From NCBI RefSeq assembly GCF_013778505.1, contig NZ_JAAOWU010000027.1:1-54230 (forward strand): 54,230 bases of DNA, written 5' to 3'. Of this stretch, positions 8,666 through 16,966 are shown one piece after another. The stretch is from Pseudomonas sivasensis. GTDB taxonomy: Bacteria > Pseudomonadota > Gammaproteobacteria > Pseudomonadales > Pseudomonadaceae. Within the stretch, counting starts at the first letter, position 1; each line of letters starts with the position of its first letter. The notes under the pieces are model-generated. The model did not search any database. It saw nothing but the letters and a program-made list of their open reading frames with translations, and was not told where the DNA came from. Position numbers and translations under genes: made by a program.

Positions 8666-9487
8666 ATGCCAAGCCAGAAGGACGTGGCCGCCGAAAGCGG
8701 CGCGCCGATGATTCCTGAACAGCGTCGCGAGTTGATCTTGCGTCAGTTGCGCAAACAGCATGTGCTGAGTGTTCACCAGTTGATGGAGATGTTCGACTGC
8801 TCACACATGACGGTGCGCCGCGATATCGCGTTGCTTGAGCAGGAAGGCCTGGCGTATTCGGTGACGGGCGGTGTGCGCATTGCCAGCCAGCTTCACAGTG
8901 AGCCCAGCCACCAGGTCAAGGCCGTGGTTGAGTTGCCGCAGAAGCAAGCGATGGCCAAACTCGCGGCCCGTCTCCTGTTGGCGGACATGACTATTTATTT
9001 GGATGCCGGCACCAGCACCCTGGAGATCGTGCCCTATATCAAACTGCTCAGTGGCATGACGGTGGTGACCAATGACTTCGGCGTGGTTCAGGCGTTGATG
9101 GATGCACCCCACGTGACGGTGATTCATACCGGTGGGCAGCTCGACCATTCCAATCATTCCTGTGTCGGCGGCCTGGCGGTGGCGACACTGCGTCAGGTGG
9201 TGACGGATATCGCGTTTATCTCGACCAGCTCCTGGGACCTGCGACGCGGCATCACCACACCGTCGGCGCTGAAGGTGGAGGTCAAGCAGGTGGCCATGCA
9301 ATCGGCGTCCCAAGTGGTGCTGGTGGCCAGCAGCTCCAAGTACGGCACGTTCAGCATGTACAAAATTGCCGGGTTGGAGCAGTTCGATGTGATCATCAGT
9401 GATGACGCACTGGCGCCTGCGGCGGCGGATGGGATTCGCAAGCAAGGGGTCGAATTGATGTTGCCGTCCGACCCCCAGCCAGCCTAA
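8666..9487 (+). CDS. DeoR-family transcriptional regulator
   Basis: 273 residues. The DeoR HTH is at about residues 18-72 (RRELILRQLRKQHVLSVHQL, CSHMTVRRDIALLEQEG), with the DeoR sensor domain after it (YLDAGTSTLEIVPYI, VVTNDFGVVQAL). The ATG at 8666 is preceded by GGAG; an upstream in-frame ATG at 8606 has no ribosome site. The gene converges on the threonate operon and its stop overlaps that operon's last gene by 3 bp. DeoR proteins commonly sense sugar phosphates, so a 3-oxo-tetronate 4-phosphate intermediate or DHAP would be a reasonable effector (inference). Confidence 0.92.
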   Translation: MPSQKDVAAESGAPMIPEQRRELILRQLRKQHVLSVHQLMEMFDCSHMTVRRDIALLEQEGLAYSVTGGVRIASQLHSEPSHQVKAVVELPQKQAMAKLAARLLLADMTIYLDAGTSTLEIVPYIKLLSGMTVVTNDFGVVQALMDAPHVTVIHTGGQLDHSNHSCVGGLAVATLRQVVTDIAFISTSSWDLRRGITTPSALKVEVKQVAMQSASQVVLVASSSKYGTFSMYKIAGLEQFDVIISDDALAPAAADGIRKQGVELMLPSDPQPA

Positions 9488-10554
9488 CGCGCCTTTTCAG
9501 TCTCTTGCATGAATTGCCCCAGCTCCTTGCTGTAAAACTTCGCTATGCTCGTGGTGCCATGGCCACGGGTGTCGGCACTGGCGGGGATGAGCAGCAGCCG
9601 TGCGTGCTTGAGCTCTTTCATCGACGCTTCCAACCGTCCGGTTTCCGGAGGGTTTCGCTCATCGTCCGCCGAGTTGATGACCAGCACCGGTGCCTGGATC
9701 TTGTTCAGACCTAGGGCTGCGTTGTAGTCGGCGGAGGATTGCCATTGGTAGATGAAGTCATTGGCGTCTGCGGTTTGCGCGGCATTCAAGCGCTCATCCA
9801 CCAACTTGTCGGCCAGCGCTCGGGTCGGTGCCGCCGCCTGATAGGCGAGGGTGCCGCCGCTGGTGCCAACGCTGAACATCGCGTTTGCCAGGCGCAGGGA
9901 CGGCGGTTGCGCGCTGTAGTTACCGTTGTTCCAGGCCGGGTCTTGCTTGATCGACTCCACCAGCAAACGGCGCATCATCCAGTTGCGCGATGACATCTCG
10001 GTGGGTTGGGACGCCATGGGCACCAGCGCGTCCATCATCTGAGGCCAAGTCTGGCCCCACATCCAGGTTTGCATACCGCCCATGGAGTTGCCGATGATCA
10101 GCCGCAGGTGCTTGATCCCCAGGCCTTCGGTAACCAATCGATACTGGGCTTGAACCAGGTCGGTGTAGTTGTACTCGGGAAACTTTGCGCGCAGGCCGTC
10201 GGAGGGTTTGCTGGACTGGCCCACGCCGATACCGTCGGTGGAGATGATGTAGTACTTGCTGGCGTCCAGCGGCTGCCCGGGGCCGAACAGTTCGCCGCCA
10301 AAATCCTTGCTCAGCACATCGCTGCCGGGCCGGTAGGTGCCATGCAGGTAGAGGATGGCGGGGTTCTTGGGGTTGCCGAGGGTGATGTAGTGCAGTTTGA
10401 GGTTGGCGAGTTTTTCACCGGTGTGAAAGGTGAACTGCGGGGCGATCCAATCGCCCTCGGTCGCGGCCGGTAACGACGCGGCGCCGACGGCGGAACTGAT
10501 CAACGCCAGGGACAACAACAGCCCGACCGCGGGCCGTGGACTGAATCTGTGCAT
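9484..10554 (-). CDS. Exported alpha/beta hydrolase (homoserine acetyltransferase-like)
   Basis: 356 residues. An N-terminal signal peptide of about 25 residues (VGLLLSLALISSAVGA) predicts export. The nucleophile elbow is GNSMGGM, the catalytic Asp is probably in NSADDERNP, and the His in RGHGTTS. The fold resembles MetX-type acyltransferases, but secretion argues for an esterase, lactonase or amidase role. It is the last gene of the threonate operon, 65 bp after otnI, so it may release threonate from an ester or lactone in the periplasm (inference). Confidence 0.85.
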   Translation of the reverse strand: MHRFSPRPAVGLLLSLALISSAVGAASLPAATEGDWIAPQFTFHTGEKLANLKLHYITLGNPKNPAILYLHGTYRPGSDVLSKDFGGELFGPGQPLDASKYYIISTDGIGVGQSSKPSDGLRAKFPEYNYTDLVQAQYRLVTEGLGIKHLRLIIGNSMGGMQTWMWGQTWPQMMDALVPMASQPTEMSSRNWMMRRLLVESIKQDPAWNNGNYSAQPPSLRLANAMFSVGTSGGTLAYQAAAPTRALADKLVDERLNAAQTADANDFIYQWQSSADYNAALGLNKIQAPVLVINSADDERNPPETGRLEASMKELKHARLLLIPASADTRGHGTTSIAKFYSKELGQFMQETEKAR

Positions 10555-10565
10555 GGGTATTTCCT

Positions 10566-10580
10566 ATTGTTTTTGTTTTA
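10566..10580 (-). promoter_or_regulatory. A-rich Hfq/Crc-type (CA) motif before hydrolase start
   Basis: On the minus strand this reads TAAAACAAAAACAAT, directly before the AGGAAA ribosome site of the exported hydrolase. It contains AANAANAA matches, the motif recognised by Hfq/Crc in Pseudomonas catabolite repression (established knowledge). The assignment is by motif only. Confidence 0.5.
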
Positions 10581-10619
10581 GGAGCCCGTGCGCACCAAGG
10601 TATGCAGGGGCTTGATCAC

Positions 10620-11402
10620 TTAGCGCGCTTTCCAGTCCCGCAACCATTGCAGCCCTGCCGAGGTGTCGCTCTTGGGGCGGTATTCGCAACCGACCCAGCC
10701 GTCGTAGCCCAACTCGTCAATCAGCTCGAACAGGTAGGGGTAGTTCAATTCACCCAGGTTCGGTTCGTGTCGGTCGGGTACGCCGGCAATCTGAATATGG
10801 CCAATGCCGTTGATGTCGCGAAGCAGTTTGACCGCCAAATCACCTTCGACGATCTGGCAGTGATAGCAGTCAAACTGCACCTTCAAATTGCTTGCGCCGA
10901 CCTCCTTGCAGATCGCGTGTGCCTGGTCCTGTCGGTTGAGGAAAAACCCCGGCATGTCGCGAGTGTTGATCGGTTCCAGCAACACCGTCACGCCAGCCTG
11001 ACGTGCTTGGGCGGTGGCGTAAGCCAGGTTCTCGAGGTACACCGCGTGATGGCGCTCACGGTGCTGCTCCGAGGGCAGCAGGCCGGCCATCACGTGGATG
11101 CGGGTATTGCCTAGCACGGCGGCGTATTCCAGGGCACGGTCGAAGCCGGCGCGAAATTCGCTTTCGCGGCCCGGTAGGGTGGCGATGCCGCGTTCACCCG
11201 CCGCCCAGTCGCCGGGCGGCGCGTTGAACAGGGCTTGAACCAGGCCGTTGTCGCTCAGGTGCTGTTTGAGTACCTGGGCGCTGTATTCGTAGGGGAACAG
11301 ATACTCCACGGCATCAAAACCATCGGCCGCAGCCGCTGCGAAGCGCTCCAGAAAAGCGTGTTCGGGGTAAAGCATGCTTAGGTTGGCAGCAAAGCGAGGC
11401 AT
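10620..11402 (-). CDS. otnI: 2-oxo-tetronate isomerase (hydroxypyruvate isomerase family)
   Basis: 260 residues from the ATG at 11402, which has AGGAG upstream; a longer frame to 11432 would overlap the permease gene. The TIM-barrel isomerase pattern is clear: MPRFAANLSMLYPEH, GFDAVEYLFPYEY, the metal-site EPIN near residue 140 and QFDCYH near 175, then HIQIAGVPDRHEP. In the threonate/erythronate pathways OtnI converts 2-oxo-tetronate to 3-oxo-tetronate, the kinase substrate. It lies 22 bp after gntP in an operon with the other Otn genes, which supports this over plain hydroxypyruvate isomerase. Confidence 0.92.
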   Translation of the reverse strand: MPRFAANLSMLYPEHAFLERFAAAAADGFDAVEYLFPYEYSAQVLKQHLSDNGLVQALFNAPPGDWAAGERGIATLPGRESEFRAGFDRALEYAAVLGNTRIHVMAGLLPSEQHRERHHAVYLENLAYATAQARQAGVTVLLEPINTRDMPGFFLNRQDQAHAICKEVGASNLKVQFDCYHCQIVEGDLAVKLLRDINGIGHIQIAGVPDRHEPNLGELNYPYLFELIDELGYDGWVGCEYRPKSDTSAGLQWLRDWKAR

Positions 11403-11424
11403 GTGAACTCCTGATGAAAAACGA

Positions 11425-12885
11425 TCAGACAAAAGGCCAGATCAACAGGGTGATAAGGAAGCCGAGCGTGCCGAGGAGGGTGGTGATCACCGTCCAGGTC
11501 CGCAGGCCGTCTGCCACGTTGAGGCCGGCCAGCTTGGTGAAAATCCAGTAGCCGGCGTCGTTGATGTGCGACATCGCCAGCCCGCCACCGCCCATAGCCA
11601 GGCACAGCAGGGCCATGTGGTTGGGCGTCAGGTTAAGCGTGGCGATCAACGGGCTGATGATACCTGCGGTGGTTACCAGGGCCACGGTGGTGGAGCCTTG
11701 CACGGCGCGCAGCAACATGGTCAGCAAAAAGCCCAAGGCCAGCACCGGCAGCCCGGTGGTACGCAGCAGGTCGGAGACCACCGCGCCGATGCCGGTATCC
11801 ACCAGTACCTTGCCGAATACGCCACCGGCACCCGCAATCAAAATCACCATGGCCACACCCGGCAGCGCCGAGCCAATTACATCGGAGACCTGGGTACGGC
11901 TCCAGCCGCGACGGGAACCGAGCAGCCAGGCACACAGCAAGGTGTCGAGCAGCAGCGCCACCAGGGGCGCACCGAGCACGGTCATGATGCCGCGCAGGGT
12001 TGATTCGACAGGCAGCAGTGACGTCGCCAGCGTACCCAGCAAAATCAACACGATCGGCAACAGGATCAAACTGACGATCAAGCCGAAACCCGGCGCAGGG
12101 GCGGGTGGCAGCTTGGCCACGATACTGCTGGTGGATTCCTCCAGGCCCATGTGCGAGACGGTCTCTGCACCTTGTTGCGCCTCTTGGGTTTTGCCGTCTT
12201 GCCAGGCGCGCAGGTCGTCGTTGGTGACGTGCGGGCCGTAGACTTCGGCGCGGATATCATCGGACATCGGGTAGAAGCGGCGCGTCATGCGCCCCGCCAC
12301 GCGATAGCCGACGTAGCACAGGAACGCCGTCAGCGGCAGCCCGAACATCAGCACCCGGCCCAGGTCCGCACCCAGTTGGCTGGCGGCGGCGACCGCACCT
12401 GGGTGCGGTGGCAGAAATGCATGCACCGTAAGCAGCGCTGCGCACATCGGCAACGCGAACATCAGCAACGGCTTGCGAGCGCGACGAGCCACACCGTAGG
12501 CCAGCGGCATGAGGATGATCACCCCCACCTCGAAGAACACCGGCACGCCGATAATGAAACCGGCAATCGTCAAGGCAAGGGGCGTGCGTCGATTACCGAA
12601 GCGTTCAATCAGGGTCTTGGCCAGCGCCTCGGCACCGCCCGACAACTCAATGATGCGGCCGATCATCGCGCCCAAGGCAATGATGATCGCAATGTGGCCG
12701 AGGGTCTTGCCCATGCCGCCTTCAATGGTGGCGACCAGATCGGCAGGTTTAACTCCCGCCACCAGGGCCACCATAATGCTGACCAACATCAGCGCCACGA
12801 ACGGCTGGAATTTGTATTTGAGCACTAGGAACAGCAGCAAGGCGATGCCTAGGCCTGCGGTTGCCATCAGGATAAGCGGGCTCAT
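11425..12885 (-). CDS. GntP-family acid-sugar:H+ symporter
   Basis: 486 residues and about 12-14 membrane segments. The GntP signatures are LVAGVKPADLVATIEGGMGK, ALGAMIGRIIELSGGAEALA and LLRAVQGSTTVALVTTAGI. Members take up gluconate and related sugar acids. In this operon the cargo is probably threonate or erythronate. The start ATG overlaps by 4 nt (ATGA) the stop of a 26-codon ORF immediately upstream, suggesting translational coupling to that leader. The hydrophilic loop around residues 200-245 is typical of the family. Confidence 0.92.
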   Translation of the reverse strand: MSPLILMATAGLGIALLLFLVLKYKFQPFVALMLVSIMVALVAGVKPADLVATIEGGMGKTLGHIAIIIALGAMIGRIIELSGGAEALAKTLIERFGNRRTPLALTIAGFIIGVPVFFEVGVIILMPLAYGVARRARKPLLMFALPMCAALLTVHAFLPPHPGAVAAASQLGADLGRVLMFGLPLTAFLCYVGYRVAGRMTRRFYPMSDDIRAEVYGPHVTNDDLRAWQDGKTQEAQQGAETVSHMGLEESTSSIVAKLPPAPAPGFGLIVSLILLPIVLILLGTLATSLLPVESTLRGIMTVLGAPLVALLLDTLLCAWLLGSRRGWSRTQVSDVIGSALPGVAMVILIAGAGGVFGKVLVDTGIGAVVSDLLRTTGLPVLALGFLLTMLLRAVQGSTTVALVTTAGIISPLIATLNLTPNHMALLCLAMGGGGLAMSHINDAGYWIFTKLAGLNVADGLRTWTVITTLLGTLGFLITLLIWPFV

Positions 12886-12962
12886 GAGCGCGGCCCTTCA
12901 TGGAAAACGCAGGATGGTTTTTTGTCGCTGCAAACATCAACACGAAACTTGATAGTGGTCAT
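12882..12962 (-). CDS. Small ORF (26 aa) coupled to the GntP permease
   Basis: Reading leftwards from the ATG at 12962 gives MTTIKFRVDVCSDKKPSCVF followed by HEGPRS and a TGA that overlaps the permease ATG by 4 nt. AGGA lies 9 nt before the ATG, and a run of AANAANAA motifs lies just before that. The 131-bp gap between otnC and gntP is otherwise empty. I see no homology; it may be a leader peptide that couples ribosome entry, and so Hfq/Crc control, to the permease, or a genuine microprotein. Confidence 0.5.
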   Translation of the reverse strand: MTTIKFRVDVCSDKKPSCVFHEGPRS

Positions 12963-12976
12963 GCTGGAAGGTCCTG

Positions 12977-12990
12977 TTGTTTTTATTGTT
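12977..12990 (-). promoter_or_regulatory. A-rich Hfq/Crc-type (CA) motif before the gntP leader ORF
   Basis: The minus strand reads AACAATAAAAACAA, containing AACAATAA and AAAAACAA, both AANAANAA matches. It sits just upstream of the AGGA of the 26-codon ORF, where binding would block ribosome entry. Confidence 0.55.
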
Positions 12991-13016
12991 AAGGGTGTTG
13001 CGGGTGGGAGCGGCGC

Positions 13017-13655
13017 CTACCAGTGCGCGCCGAAAACGCTTTTAAGCTCGGCCAGCGCTGCAGCATCCAGCGGCGCCGGACGCGGGTTGCTCATCAGCCA
13101 CAGCCGTGCGGTTTCTTCGAGTTCTTCGAGGGCGTAACTGGCCTTGGAAACTGAGCTTTCCCAGACCACCGGGCCCAAGCGCTCGAGCATTACGCCACGC
13201 ACACTGTTGGCGAGGCGCGCGACCTGGTCCGCCACATCGGGCGCGCCGGGGCGTTGATAGTTGATCAGCGGGATATGCCCGACCTTCATCACCTGATACG
13301 GCGTCAGCGGGGGCAGGATGTCATCCTGGCGCCAAACACCGGCAAGCGTCAGGGCCACCAAATGTGTGGAATGGGTATGCACCACACCACCGACGCCAGG
13401 GTTGCGATCGTAAACCTGGCGATGCAAGGCCAGGGTTTTTGACGGTTTGTCGCCAGAGACCCATTTGCCCGTAAGGTCGACCTTGGCGATCAACGCAGGG
13501 TCAAGGCGGCCCAGGCACGCATCGGTTGGCGTGATCAGCCAGCCGTCATCCAGGCGCGCGCTGATGTTGCCAGCGCTGCCGACTGTGTACCCTCGCTGAT
13601 AAAGACTGTGACCGACGATGCAGATCTCTTCGCGCAAGGCGTTTTCGTTGCTCAT
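13017..13655 (-). CDS. otnC: 3-oxo-tetronate 4-phosphate decarboxylase (class II aldolase family)
   Basis: 212 residues, typical of AraD/FucA-like class II aldolases. Visible motifs are GSAGNISAR near residue 27 for substrate phosphate binding and VVHTHSTHLVALT near residue 92, whose histidines bind the divalent metal, with an acid residue (E73-type) in the KTLALHRQVYDRNPGVG segment. OtnC decarboxylates 3-oxo-tetronate 4-phosphate to dihydroxyacetone phosphate, the last specific step of the pathway. Its start overlaps the otnK stop by 4 bp. Confidence 0.92.
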   Translation of the reverse strand: MSNENALREEICIVGHSLYQRGYTVGSAGNISARLDDGWLITPTDACLGRLDPALIAKVDLTGKWVSGDKPSKTLALHRQVYDRNPGVGGVVHTHSTHLVALTLAGVWRQDDILPPLTPYQVMKVGHIPLINYQRPGAPDVADQVARLANSVRGVMLERLGPVVWESSVSKASYALEELEETARLWLMSNPRPAPLDAAALAELKSVFGAHW

Positions 13656-14944
13656 TGCGCACCTCCTGCCAGTTGCTTAAGTGCTTTGTCGAAAAAGTCT
13701 CTACCGCCGAAATTGCCCGACTTTAGGGCCAGCGCCAGCGGTTCGGCAGTGTTGCTGAGGGTCGCGGGAACACCGGGGTCAATCTGCGTGCCAATCTGCA
13801 GTAGGCGCACGCCCAGGGCGGTGACTACGGCGCCAGAGGTTTCACCGCCAGCGACCACGAAGCGTCTTACGCCGGCCTGACGTAGGGCTTGGGCAATTTC
13901 TCCCAGGGCGTTCTCTACCAATTCGCCTGCGCGCTCGGCGCCCAGTTGCTGTTGCACCGCCTTGAGTTCATCCGCAGGGCTGGTGGCATAGATCAGTACG
14001 GTGTGTGGGTTGCTCAGGGCAAACGCCACGGCATCCGCCACTACCGACTCACCCGCCGCCAGGGCTAGAGGGTCGATGCGCAGCGCCGGTCGTCCGGCTT
14101 CGATCCACGCGGCGACTTGGCCGTTGGTGGCAATCGACGCGCTCCCTGCCAGCACCACCTCGCCACCGGGTACGGTAGGTAAGGAGGCTGGATCGAAGTC
14201 GCGAAGTTTGCCGGCCCGGCGGAAGTTGTCGGGAAGGCCCAAGGCCAGGCCGGAGCCGCCGGTTAACAGCGGCAGATCACTGCAAGCGCTGCCGAGGGTG
14301 TGCAGGTCTTGATCACTTAGGGCATCCGCGATGGCCATGCCTATGCCTTGGGCGCGCAGCTCTGCAATCCGTTCGCGCACGTGTGACACACCTTGGGCGA
14401 TGGTGTCGTAGCGCAGCAGGCCAACCTTTTGGGTGGTTTGTGATTGCAGTACGCGGACCAGGTTGGCGTCGGTCATCGCGGTCAGCGGGTGGTGCTGCAT
14501 GCCTGACTCATTGAGCAGTTGATCCTGCACAAACAAATGACCGCGGAAAATGGTCCGGCCATTTTCCGGAAACGCCGGGCAGGCCAGGGTGAAATCACTG
14601 TCCAGCGCCTTGAGCAGGGCCTCGCTGACCTGGCCGATATTGCCGGCGGCCGTCGAGTCGAAGGTGGAGCAGTACTTGAAGAAAATCTGCTCGCACCCTT
14701 GTGCGCGCAGCCATTCAAGGGCGGCCAGGGAGTCGGCTACCGCCTGCGCCGCCGGGACAGTACGCGACTTCAGCGCAATCACGATCGCATGGGCATCCAG
14801 CGTCGCAGCGACTTCATCGCTGGGGATACCGATGCTTTGCACAGTACGCATGCCGCCGCGCACCAGCATATTGGCCAGGTCTGTGGCCCCGGTGAAGTCG
14901 TCGGCGATGCAGCCCAGCAACGGGCGTGCGCTAGGTAGGTTCAT
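13652..14944 (-). CDS. otnK: 3-oxo-tetronate kinase (four-carbon acid sugar kinase, DUF1537)
   Basis: 430 residues from the ATG at 14944, which has AAGGA upstream; a TTG two codons earlier is less likely. The N-terminal domain has GCIADDFTGATDLANMLVRG, which is diagnostic for the family, plus FFKYCSTFDSTAAGNIG. The C-terminal nucleotide-binding domain has GSASIATNGQV and VAGGETSGAVV. It phosphorylates 3-oxo-tetronate at the 4-position. It lies 9 bp after ltnD and overlaps otnC by 4 bp, in the biochemical order of the pathway. Confidence 0.93.
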   Translation of the reverse strand: MNLPSARPLLGCIADDFTGATDLANMLVRGGMRTVQSIGIPSDEVAATLDAHAIVIALKSRTVPAAQAVADSLAALEWLRAQGCEQIFFKYCSTFDSTAAGNIGQVSEALLKALDSDFTLACPAFPENGRTIFRGHLFVQDQLLNESGMQHHPLTAMTDANLVRVLQSQTTQKVGLLRYDTIAQGVSHVRERIAELRAQGIGMAIADALSDQDLHTLGSACSDLPLLTGGSGLALGLPDNFRRAGKLRDFDPASLPTVPGGEVVLAGSASIATNGQVAAWIEAGRPALRIDPLALAAGESVVADAVAFALSNPHTVLIYATSPADELKAVQQQLGAERAGELVENALGEIAQALRQAGVRRFVVAGGETSGAVVTALGVRLLQIGTQIDPGVPATLSNTAEPLALALKSGNFGGRDFFDKALKQLAGGAQ

Positions 14945-14953
14945 GGGCAATCC

Positions 14954-15859
14954 TTATTCGGTTTCGGTCTTGGCAGTCGGGAGCTCAATGCCAGGGAAAA
15001 TCTTGATCACCGCCGAATCGTCCTCATGCCCGAACCCGGCACTGGAGGCCTGCATGAACATCTGGTGAGCGGTGGCTGACAATGGCAGCGGAAACTTGCT
15101 GGCCCGTGCGGTATCCAGCACCAGGCCCAGGTCCTTGACGAAAATATCGACGGCCGAGAGCGGCGTGTAATCAGCCTTGAGAATGTGTGGCACGCGGTTC
15201 TCGAACATCCAGGAATTGCCCGCGCTGTGGGTGATCACTTCATACAGTGCATCGGCCTCGACGCCTTCACGCAGCCCCAGTGCCATGGCTTCTGCGGCAG
15301 CGGCGATATGCACGCCGGCCAGCAGTTGGTTGATGATCTTTACCTTTGAGCCCAGGCCATGGGCATCGCCCAGACGATAGACCTTGCCGGCCATGCCCGT
15401 GAGCACGTCATCGGCTTTTGCATAAGCCTCGGCTGGGCCGGAAGTCATCATGGTCATCTCACCGGCCGCCGCTTTGGCTGCACCACCGGAGATCGGTGCA
15501 TCCAGGTACAGCAACCCTGCGTTGATCAAGCGCTGGCCCAGGTCTACCGCGTAGGTAGGGGCCACCGTGGCGCAACCAATCACCAGGCTGCCAGGGCGCA
15601 AGGCGGCGACGGCGCCATGTTCACCAAACAGGACCGTCTCGGTTTGTTCGGCATTGACCACGACGGTGATGATCACATCGCACGCGGCGGCCATCTGGAC
15701 AGGCGAGCTGCAGGCAACGCCCCCTTCACTGGCGAACTGCTGCGTGACGGTTTCTCGCACATCACTGGCATGCACGTTGAAGCCGCTGCGCAACAACGAG
15801 CGGGCAATGCCCAGCCCCATCGCGCCTAAGCCGATAACACCAACATTCTTGTTATTCAT
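14954..15859 (-). CDS. ltnD: L-threonate dehydrogenase (3-hydroxyisobutyrate dehydrogenase family)
   Basis: 301 residues. The N-terminal Rossmann motif is GVIGLGAMGLGIARSL. The substrate motif DAPISGGAAKAAAGEMT and the catalytic-lysine segment GSKVKIINQLLAG follow. LtnD oxidises L-threonate to 2-oxo-tetronate with NAD+. It is the first large gene of the operon ltnD-otnK-otnC-gntP-otnI-hydrolase, which supports the threonate assignment over tartronate semialdehyde reductase. A 37-codon ORF upstream overlaps its first 8 bases. Confidence 0.9.
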   Translation of the reverse strand: MNNKNVGVIGLGAMGLGIARSLLRSGFNVHASDVRETVTQQFASEGGVACSSPVQMAAACDVIITVVVNAEQTETVLFGEHGAVAALRPGSLVIGCATVAPTYAVDLGQRLINAGLLYLDAPISGGAAKAAAGEMTMMTSGPAEAYAKADDVLTGMAGKVYRLGDAHGLGSKVKIINQLLAGVHIAAAAEAMALGLREGVEADALYEVITHSAGNSWMFENRVPHILKADYTPLSAVDIFVKDLGLVLDTARASKFPLPLSATAHQMFMQASSAGFGHEDDSAVIKIFPGIELPTAKTETE

Positions 15860-15965
15860 GGAGGCTCCGTAGCAAGGCTGTGGGTACGTGGGCGCCGCAG
15901 AGGTGCAGGCGATCGTCCAGATACAGGTAAGGGGCGGGAAGCTTATTCGGGGAGGTGTCGATCAT
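15852..15965 (-). CDS. Small ORF (37 aa) overlapping the ltnD start
   Basis: The ATG at 15965 opens MIDTSPNKLPAPYLYLDDRL, then HLCGAHVPTALLRSLHE, and stops with a TAA that overlaps the ltnD ATG by 8 nt. AGGA lies 8-9 nt upstream, right after an A-rich tract; an in-frame ATG at 15974 is too close to that site. It fills the leader of the operon. No homology is recognised. Like the 26-codon ORF before gntP, it could be a leader peptide that couples translation to the catabolic gene, or a conserved microprotein. Confidence 0.5.
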   Translation of the reverse strand: MIDTSPNKLPAPYLYLDDRLHLCGAHVPTALLRSLHE

Positions 15966-15978
15966 CGTTGCCATCCTG

Positions 15979-15991
15979 TTTTGTTTTTTTG
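15979..15991 (-). promoter_or_regulatory. A-rich Hfq/Crc-type (CA) motif before the ltnD leader ORF
   Basis: The minus strand reads CAAAAAAACAAAA, with overlapping AANAANAA matches, immediately before the AGGA of the 37-codon ORF. This is the third such site in the threonate operon. Confidence 0.5.
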
Positions 15992-16186
15992 TCAGGGTGT
16001 CATGCGGGTTGAATAGATAATCCACCAATGATCAGATTATGTGAAGTTATTTTTTGATTTAACAATATTTAACATTGCCGCGCGTCGCTGCCAGGCTTCA
16101 GCGTTGAGAACACAGGCGTTGAAACGCAAAGTGAGCACGGCTTTTGGCGGTGCTCACTGGAAGGCTGTGCGGTGCTACGCCAGGAA

Positions 16187-16516
16187 TTAACGCGAGTAGG
16201 TGACTTCTGCGGTCCAGTTCGACGTTTTCTGGTTGTGCAGGTCCCAGAACGCCTTTGCAATGCCAACCGCCTCCTCGGATTCCGGTTCGACGAACGCGGC
16301 CACAGTGACCGTGGCCACATGCACGTTGTGGGTTTTGGCCGACTCGAAGAGGCCTGCCGTCAATGCACGAATACCGGCCTTACCCAGACTCAACGAAAGA
16401 TAATCTGCATTCGGTTCGATGCCGAAGAAGCCACCCGTCAGCAGAAGTGTGCCGCTCTGGTGCGCGTACATAAGAATGACTAAATCACAAATTGCACGTC
16501 TCGCTTCCCGCGCCAA
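16187..16516 (-). pseudogene. C-terminal remnant of an SDR oxidoreductase
   Basis: The frame encodes about 109 residues. From around 16456 it matches the second half of a short-chain dehydrogenase: SGTLLLTGGFFGIEPNADY, SLSLGKAGIRALTAGLFE, HVATVTVAAFV, then FWDLHNQKTSNW. The N-terminal Rossmann half (TGxxxGxG, NNAG) of roughly 130 residues is absent, and the first 20 residues look unrelated. A strong terminator lies just upstream of the remnant. I read it as a 5'-deleted pseudogene; expression is unlikely. Confidence 0.7.
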
Positions 16517-16521
16517 GCATT

Positions 16522-16552
16522 AAAAAGCCACTCAAGTGAGTGGCTTTTTTTT
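16522..16552. terminator. Perfect bidirectional rho-independent terminator
   Basis: The arms AAAAAGCCACTCA and TGAGTGGCTTTTTTT pair around a very short loop with A and U tracts on both sides, so it can work in either direction. It lies between the SDR remnant and the diguanylate cyclase, and would stop transcripts reading leftward from the cyclase. Confidence 0.85.
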
Positions 16553-16559
16553 GCCTGTG

Positions 16560-16966
16560 ATTTAGGGAGTGGACGCTTCGGTGTCTTTTTTATGTGGGGT
16601 CAATGTTAGCGACGTGCTGAGTACCCGCAGCTTCATCCCGTCTCTGTCATACCAGCGTCGACGCTTGTATGGAGCCGCCGCTGTTGAGCAATGCGTTGCA
16701 ATGGCCGAGCGACTGCGCTAACTCGGCGAATGTGCGCTTGGAGGCATTCAAAGAGGGAATGCGCTTCTACTTTGAAACCCTGGTTTCCCGGTTGAGGCTC
16801 AGTGCAACGAATTCGTCCTTCCGGTTGATGGGCACCAGAACAGGTCGCATGGGTGGGTCAAAGCTGCGCGTGAGGTGAGCCAATAAGCGCGGATAACGAT
16901 ACCTGCGGACTGATTTACTCGACGGGGGCACGCCAGGGCGTGCGACAACGACCCTAACTACCGATG
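16560..16966. other. Intergenic stretch with no supported gene
   Basis: Short overlapping frames exist on both strands (16669-16878 plus, 16767-16970 minus), but neither has a ribosome site, a recognisable domain or convincing codon use. Next to a truncated SDR gene, this may be decayed mobile or coding DNA. Confidence 0.5.
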
